Origin: Metallumcola ferriviriculae
GTDB lineage: Bacteria; Bacillota; JADQBR01
Reading direction: 5' to 3'
DNA: 64,000 nt
NCBI RefSeq assembly: GCF_035573695.1
Contig: NZ_CP121694.1
Location: forward strand, 2,580,501-2,644,500
Part shown: one piece after another, positions 8,127 through 17,183 of the stretch
Position numbering within the stretch: the first letter of the stretch is position 1
How the letters are laid out: each line of letters begins with the position of its first letter
Program-made: the position numbers and the translations under genes
The notes under the pieces: model-generated
The model's database searches: none
Seen by the model: only the letters and a program-made list of their open reading frames with translations
What the model was told of the DNA's origin: nothing

Positions 8127-8524
8127 ACTTCAAGCTCCCTGCCGATAGACTCTTTAAGTTTATTTAATATTCCATAGTACTTACATTTAACTTTCTCATA
8201 AATTACCCGTGCCTGAGCTTCCTCATAAGTATGGGATGTACGATTTCTATCATCCAGCATGTCAATCCACACATCACCCTCATCTAGCAAACCAACGGCA
8301 AAGGCTTCTTTAAAAGCCTCTCTAGGTGTCCGCACTTCAGCTAAACCATTATATGACAAATAGACCTTAAGCAGCTTCCATGAAAGCTCATAGGTAAACT
8401 CAAACCGTTGGATTACTGCATCTAGAACAATGTCATCGGACTCGTCTCTCTCCAATGACTCTTTTAGTCTGCTTAAAGCTTTTGAATAATTAAGAAACTT
8501 GTCCTCCAGTTTTTCTATATCCAT
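8123..8524 (-). CDS. HI0074-family nucleotidyltransferase substrate-binding / HEPN-like protein
   Basis: A 133-residue all-helical protein. Conserved family features are RFEFTYELSWKLLKVYL (about residues 45-61), TPREAFKEAF, and WIDMLDDRNRTSHTYEE (about residues 86-102). RNRTSHTY is the R-X4-H-X-Y HEPN motif, so it may be the RNase partner of the nucleotidyltransferase 7821-8126. A GAGGTG ribosome binding site lies about 10 bp before the ATG at 8524. The 4-bp ATGA overlap with the next gene fixes them as one operon. Confidence 0.88.
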   Translation of the reverse strand: MDIEKLEDKFLNYSKALSRLKESLERDESDDIVLDAVIQRFEFTYELSWKLLKVYLSYNGLAEVRTPREAFKEAFAVGLLDEGDVWIDMLDDRNRTSHTYEEAQARVIYEKVKCKYYGILNKLKESIGRELEV

Positions 8525-8856
8525 AACTATCTATCACCTCTATAGTTAGTTGACTCAGAACTTTTCCCTTGTCTACTTGAATTACCCTTACTTCTATACT
8601 TCTGCATTTTACATTAATTCCCTCTATCTCCCAAGAGTTTCGGCTCTTCTCCAAGCCATCATCCAAAGAACCTCAGATTACAGTACTTGCAATTTGGTTT
8701 TGGCCTGCTACCTTACTGTCTACGAGTTACATTTTTTATAAATTTATTATATCACATTTCTCCATATTATGGAAAACATCCAAGTGACACCCTAGGGTCA
8801 GGCACCGGGGTGCGGTTCTTCCTGAATATAAAAAAAGCAAAACCAGATGGTCCCGC
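8525..8856. other. Intergenic region with a degenerate repeat
   Basis: No gene is supported. A GTGACACC / CAGGCACCGGGGTG block at about 8783-8813 is a degraded member of the dispersed palindrome family. A stretch near 8695-8730 (GGCCTGCTACC, then ACTGTCTACG) closely resembles part of the group II intron remnant at about 39284-39303, suggesting intron-derived debris here too. Confidence 0.5.
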
Positions 8857-9294
8857 TTAATCAACGCCATTCTCTCTGTCCGCGCATCGTTCTTCAACCC
8901 ACTTAATACCCTCACCTATAATAGGAAACCGCCCATTAAAGTATGCTCCGTTAACAACATACCAGGCAGCCATCACCCCTACAGTATCCTTAACAAGATC
9001 AATGACAGCAGCTGACCGGGACGGCACAAAGTATTGATGCGTTTCATCAATAAACCCATAAGCGATGGCAATCACCACCGCCAATATATTTCTCTTCCGG
9101 TCAAACTTCCCGCTTACCAGAAAGAAAAGTACCCATAAGATATATACACCGGCAAACTCCACCAGATGCAGGCTCTCTTTCAGCATAGCTTCAAAGGGAA
9201 GCCCGAGATGAATGACAGCATCACTGGGGTAGCTTGATAGGTACCAAATGAAAGCCATGTATAAAATGGGTAAAGATTTAAGTATTAGCTTCAT
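8857..9294 (-). CDS. VanZ-like membrane protein
   Basis: 145 residues from the ATG at 9294 (MKLILKSLPILYMAFIWYLSS). VanZ-family traits are the N-terminal membrane segment, FAGVYILWVLFFLV and AVVIAIAYGFIDETHQYFVPSRS (about residues 80-102), with the conserved DE-HQ-F-PSR block. About four membrane segments are predicted. Family members are linked to low-level glycopeptide resistance or phosphotransbutyrylase fusions, but the function is usually unknown. The open frame extends upstream into a fragment copied from the O-antigen-ligase gene (QLAVREIVK), so the longer start at 9381 is rejected. Confidence 0.85.
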   Translation of the reverse strand: MKLILKSLPILYMAFIWYLSSYPSDAVIHLGLPFEAMLKESLHLVEFAGVYILWVLFFLVSGKFDRKRNILAVVIAIAYGFIDETHQYFVPSRSAAVIDLVKDTVGVMAAWYVVNGAYFNGRFPIIGEGIKWVEERCADRENGVD

Positions 9295-9299
9295 AATAT

Positions 9300-9475
9300 A
9301 TCCACCAACTTCTATCGCAAACATTTCCTGCAATAACTTGACAATTTCTCGAACTGCTAGCTGCGCGGAAGCACCGCCCACGATTGTTCAACCGGGAAAA
9401 ATAAGCCGCGAAAAAAACACTTCAACAAAGTTCGCCTTTTCACGAGCATATTCCTGCCTAGATACAGTAAAATGA
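9300..9475 (-). repeat. Mosaic of fragments shared with the O-antigen-ligase gene 5' region
   Basis: Blocks match parts of 16890-17275. These are the codons for QLAVQEIVK, the start-proximal block around ACGATTGTTCAACCGGG, and the upstream block ACTTCAACAAAGTTCGCC to GCAGTAAAATGAC. The blocks are in the same order but with the intervening sequence missing. A third, shorter relative is at 14780-14820 (CCTGCAATAACTTGACA). This reads as a deleted duplicate of the ligase 5' end placed in front of vanZ. Confidence 0.75.
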
Positions 9476-9485
9476 CCCCCTAAGT

Positions 9486-9530
9486 AAATAAGTGACACCC
9501 CGTTGGTGTCAGGCACCAGGGGGTGTCACT
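9486..9530. repeat. Dispersed palindromic repeat, GTGTCAGGCACC variant
   Basis: AAATAAGTGACACC followed by GGTGTCAGGCACC and GGGTGTCACT. It forms the truncation point of the secreted-protein pseudogene 9531-10654 and lies between it and the ligase/vanZ mosaic, so it marks a junction. Confidence 0.8.
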
Positions 9531-10654
9531 GTTGTTGGGAAAGTAAGGTTAGCTATAACTGAATTTGCGCTGTCCCCAACAGTATAGCCGATTTCCAAAG
9601 CTTGAGTATCCTGAGCCACTGCTTCCGCTTCTGTCTGGGGATGCTTAATTACTGTTATACTGAACGTATCCCTCGGGGTCAGGCTTGAATAATTCACTTA
9701 TTTCATTCTCCAAGGCCCGGTTGACTGACCACCTGGCAAACAAAACGTCCCTGTGGCATCCCAGGTAAATAAAAGACCGGAGTTACTTCGGCGGTTGCCT
9801 TTCCAGTATCGTAAACCGTGGCCGTCACCGTAGGCACTTCCGTGGTACCTACAGGCAGCTCTATATCGCAGCTCGCAATGTCGGGGTCAAAACCGTCCAC
9901 CGTGGTACCGTCCACGGCTAAGTCACTTAATGTAGCATTGGAATTCGGTGATTCATCTCCACTATAAACCTTCACATCATCATAATAAATAATATTGCTA
10001 CCTGAGCCATTTCCCGAGCTCACAACCAAACTATCGGGATCGTTCCCGCTGCTCATTGCAACACCACTGGCCTTATTCACGCCGTCAATGTATATGTCAT
10101 ATGTTCTGGTATTTAAATCATGAGCTATCTTAATATGATACCATGTATCAACTGTATAGCTTTGTAAATTTACTAAATCATCATCATCATGGCCAGTTTC
10201 GCTATAAGAAATCTGTTCACTTCTAAAAACTACCCTTGCCAAGTATTCCCCCCATGTTCCCCCTTCCCTATTAAAAAGTGATATGCTTCCTGATTCACCG
10301 GTAGAAACAGGCCGCATATATGCTTCTATAGTAATGACATTAGGGATATCATTAATTTGTTTATTAAAAATTAGCAGACCATGACGTTCCACCATCTAGT
10401 TTAAAGGAATTACTGCCGGTTTTACTTACTTCATCCACAACTCCTTGTTTACTCCCACCATCTCCATCATATTTCATAATCCACCCCTCAGGGATCTCTC
10501 CCGGGGTATCCGACTCAAAGTCATCATTAATAAAACTTGTGCCAGCAACCGCAGCTTCCATACCCTCTCCAGCCAAGGTCATAACAAGCATGACTGCAAA
10601 TAGGGAAACTACCACTGCAACTTTAAGCGCTAATAAAGAAACCTTTTTAAACAT
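9531..10654 (-). pseudogene. Secreted LamG-like / cadherin-like beta-sandwich protein, frameshifted and truncated
   Basis: The start is ATG at 10654 with GGAGG 8 bp upstream. A Sec signal peptide (MFKKVSLLALKVAVVVSLFA...) is followed by a mature domain that begins FINDDFESDTPG. The frame stops at 10364 after GTSWSANF; removing one T from the T5 run at about 10375-10379 restores NKQINDIPNVITIEAYM and a concanavalin/LamG-like domain (WYHIKIAHDLNTRTYDIYID). Then comes a cadherin-like repeat (LSDLAVDGTTVDGFDPD). A second break near 9700 precedes an Ig-like segment (ALEIGYTVGDSANSVIANLT) that ends at the repeat 9486-9530. Two breaks plus 3' truncation make this a pseudogene. Confidence 0.75.
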
Positions 10655-10800
10655 ACTCCATTCCTCCAAACAATAGATTTTCTGCCAAATTCGTGACCAG
10701 TGCAGTAAATATCCCCTCCATATTTGTCTGTTCGACAAAAGCCCTAGGAAAATACCACAAGGTTAACAACTATTATAGCGAAAATTTAGAGGACGCTTTG

Positions 10801-10886
10801 TCACCCAACTGGGTGATTTATTTTCTGACCTTTTAAGCAATAAAAAATGGCTACAATGCATTTTGCATCATAGCCATTTTTATTGC
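10801..10886. terminator. Inverted repeats between ecsB and the secreted-protein pseudogene
   Basis: TCACCCAACTGGGTGA (10801-10816) is a perfect palindrome. GCAATAAAAAATGGCTA (10837-10853) pairs with the complementary TAGCCATTTTTATTGC ending at 10886 through ATGCA/TGCAT inside. The second is a long hairpin with T/A-rich flanks that could work as a terminator for ecsAB or as a regulatory hairpin before the pseudogene. Function is inferred from shape only. Confidence 0.5.
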
Positions 10887-10973
10887 TCCGGAACCCTAAG
10901 ACAACACTCCTAGACATTTAGTACACCTGGCTTTCAATCCGCTTATTAGTTTCTGGTTCTTAAAAATAAGTAA

Positions 10974-11003
10974 AAAGTTAATAAGTTAAGTGCCTTCCAC
11001 CTG
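10974..11003. repeat. Degenerate copy of the GTGCC repeat lead
   Basis: AAGTTAATAAGTTAAGTGCC matches the A/T-rich lead of the dispersed GTGCCTGGCAC repeat, but the right half of the palindrome is altered (TTCCACCTGG). It lies 60 bp downstream of the ecsB stop. Confidence 0.6.
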
Positions 11004-11064
11004 GCCTTCTATGTTAATTGGCCTGTCCTCTCGCCCCTTCTACGAACCGTCGTAAATTGCCACC

Positions 11065-12297
11065 TTATATCTTGGCAAATAAGACTATATTTCGTACTAA
11101 ATAACGTAAGAAAAAGAAAGCTATGGGCGGCGCGGCTAAAGCTCCTAGCAAAGAAAAAGTAGTTAAACCGTAGAAAAAACTCATTGCCAGGAATCCCGGT
11201 AAAGTGGTGATGAAAATGAATTTTTCGGCTGCAGTGTGTTTTAGTTCCTGTTTCCATGGGAATAGCTGCATAAAATCTGAATAGAATTCCTCCACCCAGT
11301 GTAGCCGCACCAAACTTGCCAAGATAAATGCTAAAACTGCCAGTACCATCCAGCGCCATTGGGCAGGCAATGATAACATGAATAGGGTGCCGAATAAAAT
11401 AACCTGCAGATAAATTAAAACAGCCCCTTTATTGCGTAGAAACGATTTCAACCCAAACTCTATAAGAATGTTGGAACCGCTGCGTATCCTAAAAATGTTG
11501 CCGGAATTTCTAAATAACCAAGGGCGTTTCCTTCTTGCCCCCGGTCTTTTTACCTTTTGTCCACTCACACTGAGAATAAATCCGACGTACTTAAGTTTCT
11601 CTTCCACGGCCTGGGCCCAATCTTCCAGAAACATTCCCCTCATGCTAATTCTTTTAACAGCCAATGTCACAGCAATAGCAAGAACCCCACCAATGACTGC
11701 CATCGCGTAAGCCTCACTGCTAATGACCAAAGGCGCCAAGTAGCGAAATACTATACCCCATAGGATAAAAAAAATTATTTGCACCAGTTTGCCTTTAAAG
11801 CCGTGAAATTTCCTAATCAGCAACTGGCGAAAAATCCCGAAAATAAATTTGGCCAATACTGCAATAACGTAAAACCGGACAATTTGACCCCACGTAAATG
11901 AATATATTTGAAAAAATATTGGTGCAAGAACGGCAAATAAAGCAGCAGAGATAACAACACTTTTTACCAAGTAATAAAATATGCTCATCTTTAAAAGGCC
12001 CCCGTACCAGTGGTCGTTTTGGTTGAGAAAAAGCTGGTCGGCTTGTTCCAGAAAAAGTCTTATTCTGCCTCTCCATGTAATAAGGAAAACAATACCCACA
12101 TATAGTTCCAATGGCATCAGCTTGAACTGCGGGGGAACATTATGCAGCAAGAGCAGATACTGTCTCACAATGATAATTATTGTGGGTACAACTACATAGA
12201 GTATAATAGTCCAATCGAAGACTGTTTTCCAAACGCCATACTGGAACTTCCATTCGTTGGCCAGACGGTTCAAAAAGAGCTTTCCCGGCGTGTTCAT
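11065..12297 (-). CDS. ecsB: ABC transporter permease, EcsB family
   Basis: 410 residues from ATG 12297, chosen because GGAGG lies 7 bp upstream and the ATG overlaps the ecsA stop as ATGA. Multiple membrane segments (for example TIILYVVVPTIIIIV, FLAMSFFYGLTTFSLLGAL) and a central soluble loop containing RPWLFRNSGNIFRIRSGSNIL are as in EcsB. With the ATPase 12294-13001 it forms an EcsAB exporter. In Bacilli EcsAB affects secretion, competence and intramembrane proteolysis by RasP, perhaps by exporting peptide fragments. Length is the usual about 400 residues. Confidence 0.86.
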   Translation of the reverse strand: MNTPGKLFLNRLANEWKFQYGVWKTVFDWTIILYVVVPTIIIIVRQYLLLLHNVPPQFKLMPLELYVGIVFLITWRGRIRLFLEQADQLFLNQNDHWYGGLLKMSIFYYLVKSVVISAALFAVLAPIFFQIYSFTWGQIVRFYVIAVLAKFIFGIFRQLLIRKFHGFKGKLVQIIFFILWGIVFRYLAPLVISSEAYAMAVIGGVLAIAVTLAVKRISMRGMFLEDWAQAVEEKLKYVGFILSVSGQKVKRPGARRKRPWLFRNSGNIFRIRSGSNILIEFGLKSFLRNKGAVLIYLQVILFGTLFMLSLPAQWRWMVLAVLAFILASLVRLHWVEEFYSDFMQLFPWKQELKHTAAEKFIFITTLPGFLAMSFFYGLTTFSLLGALAAPPIAFFFLRYLVRNIVLFAKI

Positions 12298-13001
12298 GAT
12301 TTTTCCTCCAAAATTTTGTTGAAACAATCAAACAGCGAGCCACACGGCAAATCGCATTGGCTTTGAATCTCCGCCAAGGTTCCATTTGCAGCAATATGGC
12401 CGTCCGATATCAACAACAAAGATCGGCAAATACGCTCGGCTACATCCAGTTGATGGGTCGAAACTAATATCCCGGCACCCCGCTCTCTTTCTTTCTCTAA
12501 CAGTTGAAGAAATTCTTTAATTGCCCGCGGGTCCAGACCCATAAATGGCTCGTCCACAATGTAAACATCAGGCTTAATTAAAAAACCAATGACCAACATA
12601 ACCTTTTGCTGCATGCCCTTTGAAAAGTTTGCCGGCATATGATTCTTTTCCTTACTTAAATGAAAAAGTTCCAGCAAATCTTCCGCGGTATTTTCAAATT
12701 CCCTTTTTTCCAAGCAATAAGCGGCCGCAACCAATTCCAAGTGCTCCCACAAAGTCAGCCTATCATACAGCACCGGCTGCTCCGGTACGTAAGCATAGTT
12801 TTTATTCAGCCCAACAAACTCTATATCGCAACGACCGGGCAGCAGACCCATTATAGTCTTCAAAATAGTGCTCTTTCCTGCTCCGTTTGGACCAATTAGC
12901 CCCAACATTTCACCGGAAAACAAGGAGAACCTGACGTCTTCCACTATTTTTTCTCTCCCCGGGTATCCGGCCTCTTTAATATCTACTCTTAAAAGTTCCA
13001 T
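12294..13001 (-). CDS. ecsA: ABC transporter ATP-binding protein, EcsA-like
   Basis: 235 residues from ATG 13001 (MELLRVDI), preferred over the upstream ATG because AGGAG lies 7 bp before it. Motifs: Walker A GPNGAGKST (about residue 36), Q-loop VPEQPVLYDRL, signature FSKGMQQK (degenerate LSGGQ, as common in EcsA), Walker B VYIVDEPFMGLD, and H-loop STHQ. It overlaps ecsB by 4 bp and so is co-translated with it. ATP hydrolysis by this subunit drives the EcsB permease. Confidence 0.88.
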   Translation of the reverse strand: MELLRVDIKEAGYPGREKIVEDVRFSLFSGEMLGLIGPNGAGKSTILKTIMGLLPGRCDIEFVGLNKNYAYVPEQPVLYDRLTLWEHLELVAAAYCLEKREFENTAEDLLELFHLSKEKNHMPANFSKGMQQKVMLVIGFLIKPDVYIVDEPFMGLDPRAIKEFLQLLEKERERGAGILVSTHQLDVAERICRSLLLISDGHIAANGTLAEIQSQCDLPCGSLFDCFNKILEEKS

Positions 13002-13133
13002 CGTTTTTCTCCTAACTAAAAACGCACTTATTAAATCATTCCTCATAATCAATTCTTTTTATTAGATGTTAATCCTCCTTAAAGCGACACATTACCTATA
13101 CTGGCTTCCCGCCCCCATGCTCTCTACAAACAA

Positions 13134-13178
13134 AATAACTTGACAAAAAGGTGCCTGACACCATTTTGTCAAGTTATT
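13134..13178. repeat. Dispersed palindromic repeat, GGTGCCTGACACC variant
   Basis: Arms AATAACTTGACAAAA and TTTTGTCAAGTTATT enclose GGTGCCTGACACC. A near-identical copy is at 14812-14856. It sits just beyond the end of the truncated carboxyltransferase fragment 13202-13513, and could act as a bidirectional terminator. Confidence 0.85.
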
Positions 13179-13201
13179 GGTCACCACCGGTGCCACTTTT
13201 T

Positions 13202-13513
13202 CTACCACGTGTCCACAAACGGAGGAATTTCCTTGCCGTTAAAATTAGGCGGCACTGACTTCAAGCCGCGCATGACCCATTTACGGGTATCTGCAGGGTC
13301 AATGACAGAATCGATTTCAAGATAAGATGCCATATTGGTTGCTTTCCCCATCTCGTAAGCTTGATCAAGCAAACGTTTATAAGCAGACTCCCGCTTGGCG
13401 GGATCTTCAATGGCTTCAAGTTCTTTTCTGTAGCCGTGCTTGACGGCTCCTTCAAGGCCCATGCCGCCAAATTCTCCTTTGCTCCCGAGACACAGATGCA
13501 GGACTTTCGGCAT
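13202..13513 (-). pseudogene. C-terminal fragment of an acyl-CoA carboxylase carboxyltransferase subunit
   Basis: The 103-codon frame reads GEFGGMGLEGAVKHGYRKEL (about residues 13-32), then NMASYLEIDSVIDPADTRKW, which is the C-terminus of the propionyl/methylmalonyl-CoA carboxyltransferase (Carboxyl_trans) family, normally about 510 residues. The first about 400 residues are missing. Together with the biotin carboxylase remnant and the acyl-CoA-ligase remnant upstream, it is the residue of an acyl-CoA carboxylation gene cluster. Confidence 0.85.
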
Positions 13514-13573
13514 TTTCTTCTATGAACCTGGTGTGAAAGTGATTTTCTCTAACTTCTGCTCTAGCTAAGAGGT

Positions 13574-14130
13574 TTAACAAAAAGGAATATTGGTTTTAAC
13601 GCCTTTGATGCGAAACTCTTTAAGAGTCCGGTAAGCTTTGGCAACCACATCCTTATACTCTGAAGTTCGTAAAGTGACAATTAATTTTGCCAGCAGCGAA
13701 TCGAAGGCCGGGTTTATCTCGTAGCCGCCATAGCCGTACCCGGCAGCAACGGTACATCCTGCTGTCGCGGCAGGGTACGGGCCTCTATTTTGTTACCAAA
13801 CAGCTGAAGGATATCCGGACGCGGGCCGATGAAGGTCAAACCTACTTCCGTACAGCGCTTGGCAAAAGTTACATTCTCACTTAAAAACCCATAGCCGGGA
13901 TGAATGGCATCACAACCCAACTCCTTTGCCGCGAAGATAATCTGCTCCGCATCAAGGTAGGCAGTTACTCCTTTTCCCTTTAACATAAAGGCCTCATCAG
14001 CAGAAACGACATGCAGTGATTTAGCATCGTCAGCGGGGTAGACAGCCACCGTCTGGATACCCAGATCCGCAGCCGCACGACTAATTCGGATTGCTATCTC
14101 ACCCCTGTTGGCAATAAGCATTTTCTTCAC
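13574..14130 (-). pseudogene. Biotin carboxylase remnant with large internal deletion
   Basis: The N-terminus from ATG 14130 (MKKMLIANRGEIAIRISRAA, then CDAIHPGYGFLSENVTFAKR) is the biotin carboxylase N domain. After about residue 130 (VPLLPGTAMAATR) it jumps, in another frame, to a C-terminal piece YEINPAFDSLLAKLIVT through EFRIKGVKTNIPF ending at 13574. The ATP-grasp domain with its catalytic residues (about 200 residues) is gone, so the enzyme cannot work. The parent would be the about 450-residue biotin carboxylase subunit of an acyl-CoA or pyruvate carboxylase. Confidence 0.85.
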
Positions 14131-14211
14131 TGTTCTATCGACCTCTTTCGTTATCTTTTAGTTTTAAAGAGTATTCGCTGTTTCAGCTTACAGTAGTTCG
14201 TATCTCATACA

Positions 14212-14735
14212 AAGTTGGCCGCTATTGAGCTTCTTTTAACAGCCTGCGAAGCACTTTGCCGGTGCCGGTCGCAGGCAGACTATCACGGAATTCTACAAAG
14301 CGAGGATATTTGTAAGCGGCCTTCTTTTCTTTAGACCAAGTAATAATGTCTTCAGCTGACACCTTGCCTTCCGCAAGGGCCGAATTTTATTTTTTCCGGG
14401 GGCATGATGGTATCACAAGTATGTGTTTCGCTAAGCCCATAAGATGCTTCATATAAATAACAGCCATTGGTAAGCTGTTTCCAGGCGTCTGACAATTCTT
14501 GATAATGAATAGGTCAGCTTGGTGGACACACCTTCCGGCCAATTTTGCAGCCAAAGCTTATCCAATTTTATTCCCCCCAATAAATCATTTGCATGAAAAT
14601 TTGCACAATTACAATTATACAATTATATTTATTGCAAGCCTTATGCCAAATACCGAAGCCGACATAGCTCAATAAATAGCGAACCATCCGCCCATTCGGT
14701 GCAATATTCCCACCGCTCGGTGCGGCGAAACACCC
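14212..14735 (-). pseudogene. Third, internally deleted copy of the AMP-forming acyl-CoA ligase
   Basis: 14212-14382 matches the 3' end of the intact ligase (18015 onward), including the C-terminal ATGTGKVLRRLLKEA codons. 14383-14490 matches the middle (FGSCG/DTIMPPEK region), and 14500-14735 matches the 5' end and upstream region of that gene. The connecting two thirds are missing. A block with GGTGCGGCGAAACACC follows, as it does near 19841. This is a degraded duplicate, not a gene. Confidence 0.82.
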
Positions 14736-14856
14736 AGCATAGCTTCAAAGGGAAGCCCGAGATGAATGACAGCAACTTTACCCACCAACTTCTATCGCAA
14801 CCATTTCCTGCAATAACTTGACAAAATGGTGCCTGACACCATTTTGTCAAGTTATT
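14736..14856. repeat. VanZ/ligase fragments ending in a GGTGCCTGACACC palindrome
   Basis: 14738-14775 copies the vanZ internal block at 9181-9220 (CAGCATAGCTTCAAAGGG). 14780-14820 copies the region 9300-9345. The palindrome at 14812-14856 has arms AATAACTTGACAAAA / TTTTGTCAAGTTATT around GGTGCCTGACACC. It lies 8 bp from the end of the O-antigen-ligase gene and may serve as its terminator. Confidence 0.8.
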
Positions 14857-14864
14857 TTAGCAAG

Positions 14865-17183
14865 TTATTTTAGTATTGGCAGGTCTTTGACGTACTGGTA
14901 CTGCTGCATAATTTGCGGATTTAGCTTCCCTGCTTGGTCCAGATACTTCTTAGCCTGTCCTGTATTACCCTCTTGTTCTGCAATTAGGGAGAGCCACATA
15001 TATGCTTCGCCATTTGTTTTCTTACTCTTTGTGGCCACAGTCAGCATTTCCTTAGCCTTTTCCCAGTTACCCAAGAAGTAATCACCGATACCTTCCTGGA
15101 GGCGGTTATAGTGGGTAGGCTGCAGCCGAGGATTGATACGCGTACCCCACAGTTTCTTTTCGGTCTCCGTCAGTGCCGCATATTTCTCGCTCATCTCATC
15201 CGGCATATCAGCCGCCTTTAGAAACACCTGATATGCTTGGGTCTGGTCACCTTTAGCGACCAGGTTTACCCCGGCAACCACGTAAAGGTGCTGTAGGTTA
15301 TCCCAATTACCCTTCATCCACGGCCCGTTTTCTACCGACTGCTCAGCCAAATCAAGCGCCTCAAATAGAAATCCTTCTCGCCAGGCAATATACGACGCTT
15401 CCTGGTAATTCCTTGGGTCGTGAGGGGATAGACTGACAGCTTTTTTTACTTCTTTAAGGCCCTCTTCTTTCTTACCGGTCATCATATTAAGCTTAGCCAT
15501 ATCAAGATGATAGCTGGGCTGCCACGGGTTAAACGTGGCGGCCTTATCAAAGTTGACCAAAGCAGTGTTATAGTTTTTCGCCTTAAAAGCATCTGATCCT
15601 CTCACTGCGTAGCTATTACCCAATAAAAGCATGGCAGACAGAGTAAAAGTAAAGAGGATAAACACAGCAAATACCGCCACATAGCGCATCTTCACTTGGG
15701 CAAACTTCTTCGCCGAAATGGGCAGAGGCTCGCCCACACGAAGTTTAGCCAAAGCCCGGGTAAAACCAAACATACTAAAAAGGACGATAGCAACGGCCGA
15801 TAAAGCTAAATCAAAGTCAATCAGGGCATGAACACCAAGCATTACCGCAGCAGCCACTATCGTCCACTGCAGCAGTTGGGTCTCAGTATCACCCTGACGA
15901 TAATTCTTCCACACCGTAAAGAAGAAGTAAAACCAAATGCCGATTAAGATTAATATTCCCACTGTACCAATTTCCGTCCACATCTGCAGCCAGTGATTGT
16001 GCACCTGAGTGGACGAATACCCATAGCTTTGAATGCGTCGATATGAAGATTCCCAAGCGCCGCCGCCCCAACCAAAAATGGGCCGCTCCTTTATCAGCTT
16101 AAAGCTATCCTTCATCCAATATATCCGGCTTAAAGTGGAATTATCCCCGGAGTTAATACTCTGAATACGCGTAAGAAATTTTTCCGGCATTACTTTCACC
16201 AAGATACTGTCTTCAGAAATTTCGCCCTGGTCAGCATTAACGACAATACTAGCTGCCATAAAAAGCCCAACCAGCGCAGCTATCATAACTGCTACACTGA
16301 CGAAAGCAACAAATTTATCTCGATCGGTAAACTTCCCGGCTATATCCAAGATAATCTGCCCGACCAAAGCTACCGCGAGACCCATAAAGAGCCAGCCCCA
16401 AGCACCGCCAAAGTCTTTTGCAAGTATCGAAGGAATAAGCTTAAAATTAGCCACAAAGGCGCCCAACATGACAAAACCCCAGTGATAGATGGTCCACCAG
16501 CGCTTTCTAAACCCTAAGAAAAATATCAGCACCGCAGGGATATATACCAAGAAACCGCCCCGGGAGTTGGTCGTTAATAAAACTATCAGTAAAAAATAAT
16601 TACCGGCGGTAAAAAGGTACTTCTGCCAAGTATTACCCTTATACCAGAGATATAATCCCAAGAAACTTACCGCCGCCAAGAGACTAGCGGTAGCATTAGC
16701 ATACTGCAATGTAGAAAATACCCGTCCGCTTACAAAGCCGTCTTTAATATTTATTGTCCCAACAGCAGTTAGAAACCCGGCTAATGCCACCCCTACTGCG
16801 CTGGTGTAAATCACCATCATGAGATAGCGAATTTTCTCTTTATCTTTACCCAAATTAGCCGCGAGCCAAAATATATATACATATAGCGCCATCTTGACAA
16901 TTTCTTGAACTGCCAGCTGGGCGGAAGCAGCACCAAAAGAAGCAATTATATAGGCCGCCAACAGGCCAAGGATATGATAGTCAAGCATGTTACGCATCAG
17001 AGAATAATCACGTTGACTGAGTTTCCATAAGTAAGTCAGCACCGCAATAATAGTGGCGCCCAGCAGTGCCCACGATTGTTCAACCGGGAAAAATAAGCCG
17101 CGAAAATATGATGGTAATAAAAGCAGAAAGCTGAAAAGCACAAAAGCGAACCAGTAATAACCGTTTTCCTTTATATGCGCCAT
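14865..17183 (-). CDS. O-antigen ligase / Wzy-family membrane protein with C-terminal TPR domain
   Basis: 772 residues. About twelve membrane segments span residues 12-470, followed by a soluble tail with tetratricopeptide-like repeats (YNTALVNFDKAATFNPWQP, EGLKEVKKAVSLSPHDPRN, AKEMLTVATKSKKTNGEAY). The Wzy_C signature region RPIFGWGGGAWESSYR, then QVHNHWLQMWTEIG (about residues 375-410) contains the conserved Arg and His typical of O-antigen ligases and polymerases. It may ligate or polymerise lipid-linked glycans at the membrane. It is a single gene bounded by repeats and not part of the capsule locus at 45-64 kb. Start ATG 17183. Confidence 0.85.
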   Translation of the reverse strand: MAHIKENGYYWFAFVLFSFLLLLPSYFRGLFFPVEQSWALLGATIIAVLTYLWKLSQRDYSLMRNMLDYHILGLLAAYIIASFGAASAQLAVQEIVKMALYVYIFWLAANLGKDKEKIRYLMMVIYTSAVGVALAGFLTAVGTINIKDGFVSGRVFSTLQYANATASLLAAVSFLGLYLWYKGNTWQKYLFTAGNYFLLIVLLTTNSRGGFLVYIPAVLIFFLGFRKRWWTIYHWGFVMLGAFVANFKLIPSILAKDFGGAWGWLFMGLAVALVGQIILDIAGKFTDRDKFVAFVSVAVMIAALVGLFMAASIVVNADQGEISEDSILVKVMPEKFLTRIQSINSGDNSTLSRIYWMKDSFKLIKERPIFGWGGGAWESSYRRIQSYGYSSTQVHNHWLQMWTEIGTVGILILIGIWFYFFFTVWKNYRQGDTETQLLQWTIVAAAVMLGVHALIDFDLALSAVAIVLFSMFGFTRALAKLRVGEPLPISAKKFAQVKMRYVAVFAVFILFTFTLSAMLLLGNSYAVRGSDAFKAKNYNTALVNFDKAATFNPWQPSYHLDMAKLNMMTGKKEEGLKEVKKAVSLSPHDPRNYQEASYIAWREGFLFEALDLAEQSVENGPWMKGNWDNLQHLYVVAGVNLVAKGDQTQAYQVFLKAADMPDEMSEKYAALTETEKKLWGTRINPRLQPTHYNRLQEGIGDYFLGNWEKAKEMLTVATKSKKTNGEAYMWLSLIAEQEGNTGQAKKYLDQAGKLNPQIMQQYQYVKDLPILK

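Noticed and set aside
9295-9381. N-terminal extension of the VanZ protein
   Set aside because: The extension is a read-through of sequence copied from the O-antigen-ligase gene. The inner ATG at 9294 gives the normal VanZ N-terminus.
13687-13884. Plus-strand ORF opposite the biotin carboxylase remnant
   Set aside because: It is a shadow frame of the minus-strand coding remnant without its own start signals or family match.
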